Source: Planctomyces sp. (GTDB lineage Bacteria > Planctomycetota > Planctomycetia > Planctomycetales > Planctomycetaceae). Taken from it: a stretch of DNA of 64,000 bases. The stretch is taken from the NCBI GenBank assembly GCA_019636235.1, contig JAHBXW010000021.1, positions 1 to 64,000 of the forward strand, given 5' to 3'. A program made the position numbers and the translations under genes. Under the pieces are notes generated by a model. It was given only the letters and a program-made list of their open reading frames with translations, was not told where the DNA came from and made no database searches. This document shows positions 48,215-56,959 of this stretch, one piece after another. Each line of letters opens with the position of its first letter. Positions within the stretch are counted from its first letter, which is position 1.

Positions 48215-48829
48215 TTACTCGGGCACGACGCCCAGCAGGACCAGTGGAACTCCGGGAACGCCTCGCCCCTGCCGCGCGAGATCGTACAGCGCTCCTTCGA
48301 AGTATCCTGGTCCGGACGACATCTGCTCCTGCATGGATTTCATCGGCAGGATTTCGATGCCGACATCGATCTGGTCTCCGACATAGAAGGCCAGGTGCTT
48401 CACGAACAGGTCGTAGGCGATGAAGCTGTACTTTCCAAACTGCACTTCGACGGCGACGCGATTGCGTACGAAGTCGGTCTGGTTGTAGGACGAAATCGGC
48501 CGGCGGCCGGCGGCTTCGATTTCACGCTTCTGCTCGGGCGGCGTCAGAGTCAGAGTCCGGCGAATCAGCGCATACTCGTCGGTCACCCAATAGCTTGTTC
48601 GCGATTCATGCCAACCATGGGATCGGAACCTCTTTTGGAACTCCACATTGATCACTTTCGGCGCGAAGAGCGCCTTTCCAGACATGCGTTTCTCGCGGCT
48701 GATCTTTGTGCGGCTCGCTGTGGCGTCGACGTCTCGAACAACCTGCTCAATTTCCGCCCAGACGCCGGGCTCGTGAACGAGCAGCCATTCGTGGCCGTTC
48801 AAGTGGGAATGCAGACCGGCAATTCGCAT
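48215..48829 (-). CDS. Type II restriction endonuclease, BstYI/BglII family
   Basis: A 204-residue enzyme that aligns along its whole length with BstYI: 'MRIAGLHSHLNGHEWL', 'ESRTSYWVTDEYALIRRTL', 'SYNQTDFVRNRVAVEVQFGK', 'FVKHLAFYVGDQIDVGIEIL' and 'RQGRGVPGVPLVLLGVVP'. The catalytic residues D119, E128 and Q130 (D...E-x-Q) are intact. By resemblance it should cut RGATCY. It lies nine bases downstream of its methyltransferase gene, and both are visibly lower in G+C than their neighbours. Confidence 0.92.
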   Translation of the reverse strand: MRIAGLHSHLNGHEWLLVHEPGVWAEIEQVVRDVDATASRTKISREKRMSGKALFAPKVINVEFQKRFRSHGWHESRTSYWVTDEYALIRRTLTLTPPEQKREIEAAGRRPISSYNQTDFVRNRVAVEVQFGKYSFIAYDLFVKHLAFYVGDQIDVGIEILPMKSMQEQMSSGPGYFEGALYDLARQGRGVPGVPLVLLGVVPE

Positions 48830-48838
48830 GAAACCGAT

Positions 48839-49759
48839 TCACTCGCCTGGGCGTGCGGCAACCTGACCCGTGGGACGATAAACCTCGCGGCCCATCGGCC
48901 GGGTTCGGAGCGCCCCTGCGAACTCCAAACGCACGCGTTCCCGAGCGATCTTCAGGTATTCGGACATGATCTCCGCTCCCGCCGCTCGGCGTCCATGCCG
49001 GACCGCCGCGATCGCCGTGGAACCAACGCCCATGTAGGGATCGACGACCAGCCCGCTGGCCGTCGTGAGGCTGAGGACCAGGCGCTCGATCAGTTCCACC
49101 GGAAACTGGCAGGGGTGAGACGTCTTCTCGACATGATTGTGCTTGACATTCGGGATGACCCAGACATCGCCCGGATTCTTGCCGGCAGGGTGGCAGGAAT
49201 ATTCTCCAGCCCGCGGCCCCTTGAAGTACTTCTTGCCGGGGTACTTTTGAGGGACGCGAATCGGATCAACGTCGAAATGGTACTCATCTCCTTTGGTGTA
49301 CCATGAAACAGTCTCGTATCGGCCTGACAGTCTCCTCGAACAATGCAATCCATGCTCGAAGTGCCAGACTATGCGGTTGCGCAGCCGAAGCCCCAGCTCC
49401 GAGCAGATTGGGTAGAGGAGAACGTCGAGCGGAACAATGGATCCGTTTGACACGAAATTTCCGACCTGCCAGCACAAGCTGCCTTGCGGCGAGAGAATGC
49501 GGACGCACTCGGAAAGCACTTCGCCCTGTTTGCTCAAGTACTCCGCCAGCGCGGTCTTCCGCTCATAGGACTTTCCGATATTGTACGGCGGCGATGTGAC
49601 AACGAGCTGCGCGCAGCCATCAGGCATCGTGCGGAGCAATTCCAGGCAGTCCCCTGGATAGAGAGTGACCACGTTGTCGGATTCAAATCTCCGCGCGATC
49701 TCCGTCCGCTCTTGATAAAGCAGGCCCTGATTCCCCAGGCGGGCGACTTGTGCCGTCAT
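48839..49759 (-). CDS. DNA methyltransferase of the BstYI-like system
   Basis: A 306-residue beta-class methyltransferase: the catalytic motif IV 'VVTSPPYNIGKSY' precedes the AdoMet-binding motif I 'VVDPYMGVGSTAIAAVRHG'. The SPPY form of motif IV is usual in N4-cytosine methyltransferases, fitting methylation of the cytosine in RGATCY, though N6-adenine cannot be excluded. The preferred start is the ATG at 49759; earlier codons in frame are not methyltransferase-like. It is transcribed ahead of the endonuclease, which would allow protection before cutting begins. Confidence 0.9.
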   Translation of the reverse strand: MTAQVARLGNQGLLYQERTEIARRFESDNVVTLYPGDCLELLRTMPDGCAQLVVTSPPYNIGKSYERKTALAEYLSKQGEVLSECVRILSPQGSLCWQVGNFVSNGSIVPLDVLLYPICSELGLRLRNRIVWHFEHGLHCSRRLSGRYETVSWYTKGDEYHFDVDPIRVPQKYPGKKYFKGPRAGEYSCHPAGKNPGDVWVIPNVKHNHVEKTSHPCQFPVELIERLVLSLTTASGLVVDPYMGVGSTAIAAVRHGRRAAGAEIMSEYLKIARERVRLEFAGALRTRPMGREVYRPTGQVAARPGE

Positions 49760-49831
49760 GCGTCCGTCCACGTTCCTGTTGACCGTCGCGGGAAGTGTAC
49801 AGAAAGGCAGTCCCGCAGGCAAACCGGCCGA

Positions 49832-51547
49832 TCAGCCGGGCAGCAACGCTTCCTTCCCGACCCGGAAGCAGTAGTCGCCAAACGCCTCGCCCGCGGATCG
49901 CTCTGACACGTACCGCGCCACGACCGGCTCGAGCCGCGTGGCGATCTCCTCCTGCGGCACGAGATCCTGCCACAGGTAGCCCAGCCGGGTGCAGGCCACG
50001 TTGCCCCCCAGGTAGATCGTGTACTTGTTCCGCGCCTTCCCCACCAGGCCGATGTCCGGCGCATACGGGCGGGCGCAGCCGTTCGGGCAGCCCGTCATAT
50101 GCACCGCGATCCGCTCCCCCAGCAGACCATGCCGGGCCAGCAGCCCTTCAATCTGATCCATTACGGCCGGCATTACCCGCTCCGCTTCCGTGACGGCCAG
50201 CCCGCACGTCGGATAGGCCGGGCAGGCGATCGACAACCGCCGCGCCAACGTCCACTGTTCCGCCGACTTGATCCAGTGCTCGGCCAGCATCCGATCGATG
50301 TCGTTGCGGTCCTCCGCCGCGATGTCGCAGAGGATCATGCCCTGCAGAGCCGTGTTCCGCACGTCCATGCCGTACTTGCGGAGGACGGCGCGAAGGCCTG
50401 TCTTGATCCGCAGATCGCCTTCGTCCTTGATGCGCCCATTCTCGATGTTGATCCCCAGGAACCAGCGACCGTCCCCCTGTTCGTGCCAGCCGATGTGGTC
50501 GTCCACGCCGGTCACATCCGTGGGATGCGGCTCGGGAAGCTGCAGGCCGCTGTACAGTTCGACCTGCGTCTTGAACCACGGCACGCCGCGCTCGGCGATC
50601 AGATATTTGAGCCGCGCCAGCTTGCGGTCCGCGCGGTTGCCGTAGTCGCGCTGCACCTTGACGACCGCCTCGGCGACGGCGACGGCCTGATCGGGCGTGC
50701 AGAACGCCATCCGCTTCGCCACGGCGGGAAACGTCTTCTTGTTGGCCGGCGTCATGCCCATGCTGCCGCCGACGAGCACGTTGTAGCCCACGATCCGGTC
50801 CTGCTCGACGACCGCCAGGAACCCCAGGTCCTGCGAATACAGGTCGATGCAGTTGTCCTCGGGCAGGGCGACGCCGATTTTGAATTTCCGCGGCAGGTAG
50901 ACCTTGCCGTAGATCGGCTCTTCATCGACGTGGTCCGGACCGGACGGGACCGTGCAGACGTATTCGTGAACCTTCTGGGCCTCGGTTTCCTGGTCATCCT
51001 GCGGCTTCAGCCAGATCTCGTAATACGCCGACGTCCGGGGGCGGAGATGGGCCGCCAGCGCGTCGCACAGCGCCTGCATCTCATCGTGAACCCGGCTGTT
51101 GCGGTAAGGCGCCGGGCAGCACATGACGTTGCGGTTCACGTCCCCGCACGCGCCCAGCGTCGTCAGCTTAACGTCGTTGATGCCCTTGATGGCTGAACGC
51201 AGGTCCTGCTTCAGCACTCCGTGGAGCTGAAACCCCTGCCGGTCGGTGATCCGCAGCGTGCCGTTGCCGTACTGCTCGCAGAGGTCCAGTTCGGACAGCG
51301 TCTGCGCGGCGGTCAGCTTCCCGCCCGGCACGCGGGTGCGGACCATGAACATGAATTCCTTCTCTGCGCCGCGATGGTCGCGGTTGTCCTGCTGGTAGGA
51401 ACCGTGGTGCTTCAGCAGGTTCGCATTGTCCTCGTTGAGGCTCTTGAACTCCGGCGCGAGCTCCTCAGCGATCGACCCGCGCAGCTGGCGGCTGGCTTCC
51501 TTGACGTGTTCGACCTTGCTGAGTTTCGGTTCGTCCGACATCTGCAT
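49832..51547 (-). CDS. cysI: Sulfite reductase hemoprotein (CysI type)
   Basis: A 571-residue assimilatory sulfite reductase beta subunit that reduces sulfite to sulfide with siroheme and a [4Fe-4S] cluster. Two ferredoxin-like halves are seen ('MFMVRTRVPGGKLTAAQ', 'LTTLGACGDVNRNVMCCPAP'), and the cluster/siroheme ligands are 'ACPAYPTCGLAV' and 'MTGCPNGCARPY'. All four cysteines are present. Length is normal for CysI. The flavoprotein CysJ is not adjacent, so the electron donor may be ferredoxin or be encoded elsewhere. The start 'MQMSDEPKLSKVEHVKEASR' is plausible at 51547 or two codons later. Confidence 0.95.
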   Translation of the reverse strand: MQMSDEPKLSKVEHVKEASRQLRGSIAEELAPEFKSLNEDNANLLKHHGSYQQDNRDHRGAEKEFMFMVRTRVPGGKLTAAQTLSELDLCEQYGNGTLRITDRQGFQLHGVLKQDLRSAIKGINDVKLTTLGACGDVNRNVMCCPAPYRNSRVHDEMQALCDALAAHLRPRTSAYYEIWLKPQDDQETEAQKVHEYVCTVPSGPDHVDEEPIYGKVYLPRKFKIGVALPEDNCIDLYSQDLGFLAVVEQDRIVGYNVLVGGSMGMTPANKKTFPAVAKRMAFCTPDQAVAVAEAVVKVQRDYGNRADRKLARLKYLIAERGVPWFKTQVELYSGLQLPEPHPTDVTGVDDHIGWHEQGDGRWFLGINIENGRIKDEGDLRIKTGLRAVLRKYGMDVRNTALQGMILCDIAAEDRNDIDRMLAEHWIKSAEQWTLARRLSIACPAYPTCGLAVTEAERVMPAVMDQIEGLLARHGLLGERIAVHMTGCPNGCARPYAPDIGLVGKARNKYTIYLGGNVACTRLGYLWQDLVPQEEIATRLEPVVARYVSERSAGEAFGDYCFRVGKEALLPG

Positions 51548-51899
51548 CCTCTAACGCGACGCGTCTCGTCGCCGTAAACGTGGGGCCGCACAACCGCCGG
51601 CCGCGGGCGCCGCGGCTGATCGGTCCCGTGCGCGCGGGCTGGAACGCCGTCGACCGCCGGGAAAGCGAACGCCTGTCCGCAGCAAGCCGGCGCGCCGCAC
51701 GGATCGGATGCCGATTCGCATCGGGCCGGATTTCGACCGCTTTGGCGACGTTAGCAGCTTTCCGGAGCCTCAGCCAGCGGACTCGCGCCGGCCGGAATTC
51801 GAGGCCCCCGGGCGTTCCCGGGGTCTGGAAATTGCATTGTTCGATCGCCGGGGGCATGCTGTCCACAATCAATCCGGCCTCGAACAGGGAAGATGGCTG
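51548..51899. other. Intergenic region between divergent cysI and msrP
   Basis: 352 bases without a convincing gene. A short inverted repeat GCGACG-CGTCT-CGTCGC (51556-51572) lies in the cysI leader, nine bases before the start. The two genes may share regulatory sites here, but no clear promoter could be named. Confidence 0.3.
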
Positions 51900-52892
51900 A
51901 TGAACGGCTTCGTGCGGCGTCCATTCGATCTGCCTCAGCGGACACACACGCCGCCGGAGGTGTTCGCCCGTCGGAACTGGCATCGCCGCGAGTTTCTGAA
52001 GTCGCTGGGCATCGCGGGCGTCGGGGGCCTGCTGCTGCCGACCGCTGGCTGCTCGCCGGCGCCCGATCCGGAGACGATCTCCAAGGCCGGAAAATCCACG
52101 GATGTCGTGGCCGCGTTCTCCCCGCGGTTTCCCGCGCCGCCCAACCCCGCTTTTGAATACGGCCGTCCCGAAACCGACAAGAGCGACGCCGCGCGCTTCA
52201 CGAACTTCTACGAGTTCAGCAGCAGCAAGGCGACCTACCGCTACGTCGACGCGTTCCAGCCGGCGCCGTGGAGCGTGGAGATCGACGGCCTGTGCAACCG
52301 GCCGGCGCGTCTCGACCTGGACGACCTGTTCGCTCTCGCGCCGCTGGAGGAGCGGGCCTGTCGCCATCGCTGCGTCGAAACGTGGGCCATGTGCGTCCCC
52401 TGGACAGGCTATCCCCTGCAGCGCCTGCTGGAGCATGTCGATCCGCAGCCCGCGGCCCGGTTTGTCCGGTTCCGGACGTTTCTGGACCCGGCGGTCGCTC
52501 CGAACCAGAAGGACAGTTCGTTCGTGTGGCCCTACGACGAGGGGCTGACGATCGACGAGGCCCGGAACGACCTCGCGTTTCTCGCGCTGGGGGTTTACGG
52601 GGAACCGCTGCCGAAACAGCATGGCGCGCCGGTGCGACTGGTCGTTCCCTGGAAGTACGGGTTCAAGAGCGGCAAGTCGATTGTGCAAGTCACGCTGATG
52701 TCGGAACGGCCGGCGACATTCTGGAACACGGCCATTCCGCACGAGTACGGATTTGAGGCGAATGTCGACCCCGATGTCCCGCACCCCCGCTGGAGCCAGC
52801 GGCGGGAGTACATGCTGGGCTCGAAGGAGCGCTACGACACCGTGAAGTTCAACGGGTATGGGGACTGGGTCGGCGCGCTGTACGCGGGCTGA
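51900..52892 (+). CDS. msrP: Protein-methionine-sulfoxide reductase catalytic subunit MsrP
   Basis: A 330-residue Tat-exported molybdoenzyme that repairs oxidised methionines in the periplasm. The N-terminus carries the Tat motif 'RREFLKSLGIAGVGG'. The molybdopterin-binding core is seen in 'FTNFYEFSSSKATYRYVD', 'WSVEIDGLCNRPARLDLDD', the molybdenum-ligand Cys in 'RHRCVETWAMCVPWTG', and 'GAPVRLVVPWKYGFKSGKSI'. Length is normal. The membrane partner MsrQ is not in the window. The start at 51900 follows CAGGGAAG. Confidence 0.93.
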   Translation: MNGFVRRPFDLPQRTHTPPEVFARRNWHRREFLKSLGIAGVGGLLLPTAGCSPAPDPETISKAGKSTDVVAAFSPRFPAPPNPAFEYGRPETDKSDAARFTNFYEFSSSKATYRYVDAFQPAPWSVEIDGLCNRPARLDLDDLFALAPLEERACRHRCVETWAMCVPWTGYPLQRLLEHVDPQPAARFVRFRTFLDPAVAPNQKDSSFVWPYDEGLTIDEARNDLAFLALGVYGEPLPKQHGAPVRLVVPWKYGFKSGKSIVQVTLMSERPATFWNTAIPHEYGFEANVDPDVPHPRWSQRREYMLGSKERYDTVKFNGYGDWVGALYAG

Positions 52893-53037
52893 GACGCCGC
52901 GGCGAGTTTTCGGATTCTGGCTGCCCGACGCCGACTTAGTTCCATCGCCAAGACGGCCAGCGAGCGTACCTGTGTCTTGTTCCGGAGCTGGTTTTCGGAA
53001 CGGTCACTCCGGCCCCGGGCTTTTCAGGAGACGGTCC

Positions 53038-54639
53038 ATGGTCCGCTTCGGCATGCGTTGCGGCAGCGTTGTTGCAGCGGCTGGGTGCGCCGCGAATTTC
53101 GCCCTGCACGCGGAGGATTCCGCGCCGCGCACAGCGGGCCGGCCCATTCCCGGGCTGGTCATCAGCGCCGAAACGACGGTCATTGCCGAGCCGCTGAACG
53201 ACCTGGGGTTTCCCGATTACGTCGCGGCGCTGGATTTGGAACTCGGCGATGGAGTTCGCCCCGAGGAGAACTTCTGGATCGGGTTCGTCGAGGCCATGCC
53301 CGTCCAGGCCATCGGCGAGTCCTATCTGGAACAACTCGCGCAGCGCCCGGGGTTCGAACGCGCGCTCAGCGCGCAGCCCCGGCTTGAAACGATTGCCGGA
53401 CCGAATGCCGCCCCCGACGAGTACAACCGCCGGATCGACCTGCTCCAGCAGGCGATGGCGGGGCCCTGGACAGCGGCCGATCACCCGGAGCTGGCGGAAT
53501 GGCTGGATCGCAACGCGGCGGCGCTGGACAAGGTCCGTGCTGCGTCGCGACTGCCCCAGGCGTACGCTCCGCTGATCACCGGCCGGGATCGATACCTGTA
53601 CAACGTCCTGTTGCCTCACGTTCAGGAGACGCGAAACGTCGCTCGAACGCTTGTGGCGCGCGCCCGCCGATCGATGGCGGAGGGCCGGCTGGACGAGGCC
53701 TGGCAGGATGTCCTGGCATGCCATCGCATCGCCGGTCATCTGGATCGTTCGCCATTCCTGATCGAGCGTCTCGTCGGATTCGCGATCCGTGCGATCGCAC
53801 AGGATGCGACCCTGGAATGCCTCATTTCGCCGCAACTCTCGGCCAGGCAGATTCGCGCCCGCTGGAGCGAGCTGGAGCCGCTGCTGGTGCGGGAGACCCG
53901 GGCTTACACGTCCTTGCGCGCCGAACGGCTGGCCGGCGCGGAAGCCCTGCTCATGCTGCGCTCCGGGCGCCGCTCGCTGGACGACATGGTCGTGGCAGCA
54001 AAGGTCGTGGGGGACGGCATCGAGGGGGGCGCATGGATCGACTGGTCGCGGGTCGGCAAGTCGCTGCAGTCGCTGATCGTTCAATCCGGCGACGTGAACG
54101 CAACCCTGCGGGAATTGAACGCGCATCACGACGGAATCGAGAAGGCGTTGCGCGAAGAGACGTATGCGGCCCGCACGGCCGCTGTGGAGGCCGCCTCGCG
54201 GAAAAACGGCGCCGAGGGGCTGCCGACTCCCGGACAGACGGCCCTGGCGTTTCTGTTCTCAGGGACGAACGCCATTGACGACATCAGCCGCCGCTCAATT
54301 CTGTCCCAGTTGACGGCCGCGTACGGATCCGTCAATCGCGCGGAAGTGCGCGTTCTGACGCGCACCGAACTGTTGCGGGCCGCAGTCGCCGCGGAACTTG
54401 CGGCCAGGGAGGAGGGCGTGGAGATCGAAGTCGGACGCCAGCTCCTGGACCCACTGCGGGACGATGCGGCGATCATTCTCGATCCCTACACGGACGAGCC
54501 CTTCCTCGTCCGCCGCACCGCCGATCAGCTGCTGATCTACACGCACGGCGACAACGGCGTCGACGACGGCGGCCTGACCTTCGGCGAAGGCGCGGACGCG
54601 GACGACATTGCTGTGAAACTGCCGCGAGCGGATCGCTGA
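53038..54639 (+). CDS. Exported protein of unknown function with C-terminal DP.t..P / YtxGdNGvDDGG motif
   Basis: A 533-residue protein with a signal-like start (MVRFGMRCGSVVAAAGCAAN). The central 400 residues are mostly helical and Arg/Ala-rich. The C-terminus reads 'LDPYTDEPFLVRRTADQLLI' then 'YTHGDNGVDDGG' and 'DADDIAVKLP', a motif I recognise from many planctomycete hypothetical proteins (usually 'DPFsGkPl.Yr...g..lYSvG.NG.DDGG'). Function unknown. A convergent hairpin follows at 54667-54696. Confidence 0.65.
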   Translation: MVRFGMRCGSVVAAAGCAANFALHAEDSAPRTAGRPIPGLVISAETTVIAEPLNDLGFPDYVAALDLELGDGVRPEENFWIGFVEAMPVQAIGESYLEQLAQRPGFERALSAQPRLETIAGPNAAPDEYNRRIDLLQQAMAGPWTAADHPELAEWLDRNAAALDKVRAASRLPQAYAPLITGRDRYLYNVLLPHVQETRNVARTLVARARRSMAEGRLDEAWQDVLACHRIAGHLDRSPFLIERLVGFAIRAIAQDATLECLISPQLSARQIRARWSELEPLLVRETRAYTSLRAERLAGAEALLMLRSGRRSLDDMVVAAKVVGDGIEGGAWIDWSRVGKSLQSLIVQSGDVNATLRELNAHHDGIEKALREETYAARTAAVEAASRKNGAEGLPTPGQTALAFLFSGTNAIDDISRRSILSQLTAAYGSVNRAEVRVLTRTELLRAAVAAELAAREEGVEIEVGRQLLDPLRDDAAIILDPYTDEPFLVRRTADQLLIYTHGDNGVDDGGLTFGEGADADDIAVKLPRADR

Positions 54640-54666
54640 AGCAACCGCGCGGTGCGGCGCAATGCA

Positions 54667-54696
54667 ACGAGGCGGGGGAGGGGATCCCGGCCTCGT
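54667..54696. terminator. Hairpin between two convergent genes
   Basis: ACGAGGC ... GCCTCGT forms a 7-base-pair stem with a 16-base loop between the convergent genes ending at 54639 and 54723. It may act as a bidirectional terminator; there is no T-run. Confidence 0.35.
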
Positions 54697-54722
54697 CGCC
54701 GTGCGGTGCGATCCGCGACGAA

Positions 54723-55586
54723 TCAGTTCTTCGCCACGGCCGCGGACGGGGCGGTCATGCCCGGCATGCGATGCACGCGGGCGGCAGCCTGGACCGTCGT
54801 CGGCAGGCTGAACCGGGGCTCGGCCCGAACGCGCGTGAAGCGCGCCGGCGCGACAAAAGCGACCTGCACGTCGTCATCCAGCGGCGCGATCGACGGGGAC
54901 GTTCCGAGGTCTTCATTGCCGTTCGCGTCGCTGCCGGGATCCGCGGGGGCGAACGGGGGACGCCCCGTGCCCTCAGGAGGAACCGAGGAACCCGATCGAG
55001 TGCCGGAGTCGGTTCCCGAGCCAGATCGCGGGACGCTGCCGGATTCTTCTTCGTCGAGGCTGCGCCGGGCGCGTTCGAAGCCATCTTCGCGGGGCGGTTC
55101 GTTGCGGGTGGGAGGCACGTAGGTCGGCGTGGGGCCGTCATCTCCACTGGAAGATGAACCGCTGCCGACCGTCCCATCCGTCGTGCAGTCCGCACATCCG
55201 CCGGGACCGCAGGGGGATCCGCAGCACGGGTTGCAACAGGGATCGACCGGGACGCAGCAGCCGGCCGGGCCGTAGTTCGCGTAGCCGCAGTTGCCGGAAG
55301 GGCAGGCCGGGGACGAGAGGCCGCCGTAGTAGTACGTCGCCGGGGCGTACGACACGGGCGCGACGTACGGAGCGTACGACGCGGTGTAAATCGGCGGCGC
55401 CGCAGCGCCCCAACTGGCGTAGCCGTATCCGGGTCCATAGGCGGGATACGCGGGGGCGCCCCAGCCGTGATGCCCGTAGCCGAAGATCGCGTCGTAGACC
55501 CAGGGGATGACGCCCGCCTGCCCGGCGGCCGGCAGGGCAAGCACGAGGCTTCCCGCCAGGATGGCCGCGCTGATCGCCTTCTGCAT
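54723..55586 (-). CDS. Exported Gly/Tyr/Pro-rich protein with Cys cluster
   Basis: A 287-residue protein with a signal peptide (MQKAISAAILAGSLVLALPA, cleaved near GQA-GV). Residues 28-95 are rich in Gly, Tyr, Ala and Pro ('GHHGWGAPAYPAYGPGYGYA'); residues 90-135 are Cys-rich ('CCVPVDPCCNPCCGSPCGPG'); then follow a Ser/Gly/Asp linker and a Pro/Arg-rich acidic-basic tail. This composition recalls planctomycete surface or coat proteins. No family recognised. Confidence 0.7.
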   Translation of the reverse strand: MQKAISAAILAGSLVLALPAAGQAGVIPWVYDAIFGYGHHGWGAPAYPAYGPGYGYASWGAAAPPIYTASYAPYVAPVSYAPATYYYGGLSSPACPSGNCGYANYGPAGCCVPVDPCCNPCCGSPCGPGGCADCTTDGTVGSGSSSSGDDGPTPTYVPPTRNEPPREDGFERARRSLDEEESGSVPRSGSGTDSGTRSGSSVPPEGTGRPPFAPADPGSDANGNEDLGTSPSIAPLDDDVQVAFVAPARFTRVRAEPRFSLPTTVQAAARVHRMPGMTAPSAAVAKN

Positions 55587-56014
55587 CGTTCGACCTCTGT
55601 GAAATGAACGCCCGCTCCGCGCGTCTGCCCGGCAAATCGTTCAACGCCGACGCAGATTCTCCATTTAACCCAAATTTACCAACGGATTCCAGAGGCCGTT
55701 TTTCACACCACCAAAGTTCTCGGAATCCGATGAGTCGCTCTCGCCATTTTCCGCCGCGTCGGGGGCCGCGAGGACTTCGTGGCAGCCCCGCGCGAATCTC
55801 GTGCGATTCGCGTGCCGCGGGTCTCAGCATACCGCCGGGCAGCGCGCGTCCGCCATCATGCGCCGTCGCCAGTTTTGAACCGAACGGTTGCGTTCGCGAG
55901 CGGGGGGCGGATCATAAAGCCATCGTCCATCCCGTACGCCGGGGCGGTCCGTCCCAGCCCGTCAGTTCGATGGGGGGCCGGTCCGTCTGATTTCGCTCGC
56001 AGGAATCCGTCCCC
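55587..56014. other. Intergenic region between divergent exported-protein genes
   Basis: 428 bases with no gene seen. An A+T-rich patch around 55655-55700 (ATTTAACCCAAATTTACC) is unusual for this genome and probably marks the promoter of the minus-strand gene, but boxes cannot be assigned with confidence. Confidence 0.35.
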
Positions 56015-56734
56015 ATGAAACTGGTCCTTCCGCTTCTCGTCGCCGCCGCCCTCGCGACCGCCGCCGGCACGGCGGGTTCCTCGCAGCGCGAACACTTTCT
56101 CGTGACGATCGGCGTGCAGGGGACGGCCGCGGACCCCAATCAGTCCGCCGAGGACACGAATGAGCGGCCGATCATGGGGCAGCGGAAGAATGTCGCCCTC
56201 GTGACCGGCATTTTCGGAGCGGCGCTGGGGCTGCTCTTCGGTCTGGCGGCGGGCGTCGGGACCGGGCGGGGAGCCGTCCCCGCTGCGGGCGTCGGTCTGG
56301 TCCTGGGCGTTCTGGCGGGCGCGGCCGGAGGCTTTCTCAGCCATCTGGCCTTTGAACAGATTCAGAATGTCACCCAGGAGCCAGTGGCCGTGGCGCCGGT
56401 GACGCACCTCAGCTTGTGGCTGCCGCTGTGTCTGGCGGTCGCCATTGCGGTGTCGCTTACGGCGCCGAAGGGACGATTGGGCTCGCTTCTGGGATCAGCC
56501 GCGCTGGCGGCATTGATCGCAGCTGCCTTGTTCCCCGTGGCGGCCGCACTGGCGTTGCCCATGCGGGAATCGGATCGGCCCCTGCCGGAAGGGTACGAGA
56601 CGATCGGATTGTGGTTTGGCATCGTTTCGGTGTCGCTGGCGGTGCTCTTGGGAAGGGCGCTGCGGCCGACCGCGGTTGTGGCCGTGTCGGCGGCCGCGCC
56701 GGCGACGCCTCCAGCGCCTGCCACGGGCGTCTGA
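56015..56734 (+). CDS. Membrane protein of unknown function
   Basis: A 239-residue protein with a hydrophobic N-terminal segment (MKLVLPLLVAAALATAAGTA, possible signal peptide) and about five further hydrophobic helices, several Gly/Ala-rich ('GAALGLLFGLAAGVGTGRG'). The C-terminus is Ala/Pro-rich. No motif recognised. It lies 225 bases upstream of tssK on the same strand, but a candidate promoter at 56826 separates the two. Confidence 0.6.
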   Translation: MKLVLPLLVAAALATAAGTAGSSQREHFLVTIGVQGTAADPNQSAEDTNERPIMGQRKNVALVTGIFGAALGLLFGLAAGVGTGRGAVPAAGVGLVLGVLAGAAGGFLSHLAFEQIQNVTQEPVAVAPVTHLSLWLPLCLAVAIAVSLTAPKGRLGSLLGSAALAALIAAALFPVAAALALPMRESDRPLPEGYETIGLWFGIVSVSLAVLLGRALRPTAVVAVSAAAPATPPAPATGV

Positions 56735-56825
56735 GGCCCGCCGCCCTTCGCCCTTCCCCGTTGCAGGGGAGATCTTGCGGCAATCTCCTCATGTCTGTTG
56801 TCGGCGGTTCGTTGGGAATCGCCGA

Positions 56826-56855
56826 TTGAGTCGCGGGCCGCTTCGCAGTTATCAT
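56826..56855 (+). promoter_or_regulatory. Candidate promoter for the tssK operon
   Basis: TTGAGT (56826-56831) and TATCAT (56850-56855) are separated by 18 bases. Transcription would begin near 56862, about 100 bases before the tssK ATG at 56960. The -10 box is five of six to consensus. Confidence 0.4.
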
Positions 56856-56959
56856 GGCCGGGATAGTCTGCGTGAGCTGGCTGGCGGCTTGGGGATGCGC
56901 AGTTCCGCCCCGGGTTCGCGCGGCTCGTCGTACCCTTCTTTGCGGAGCCGTTGATCCCC

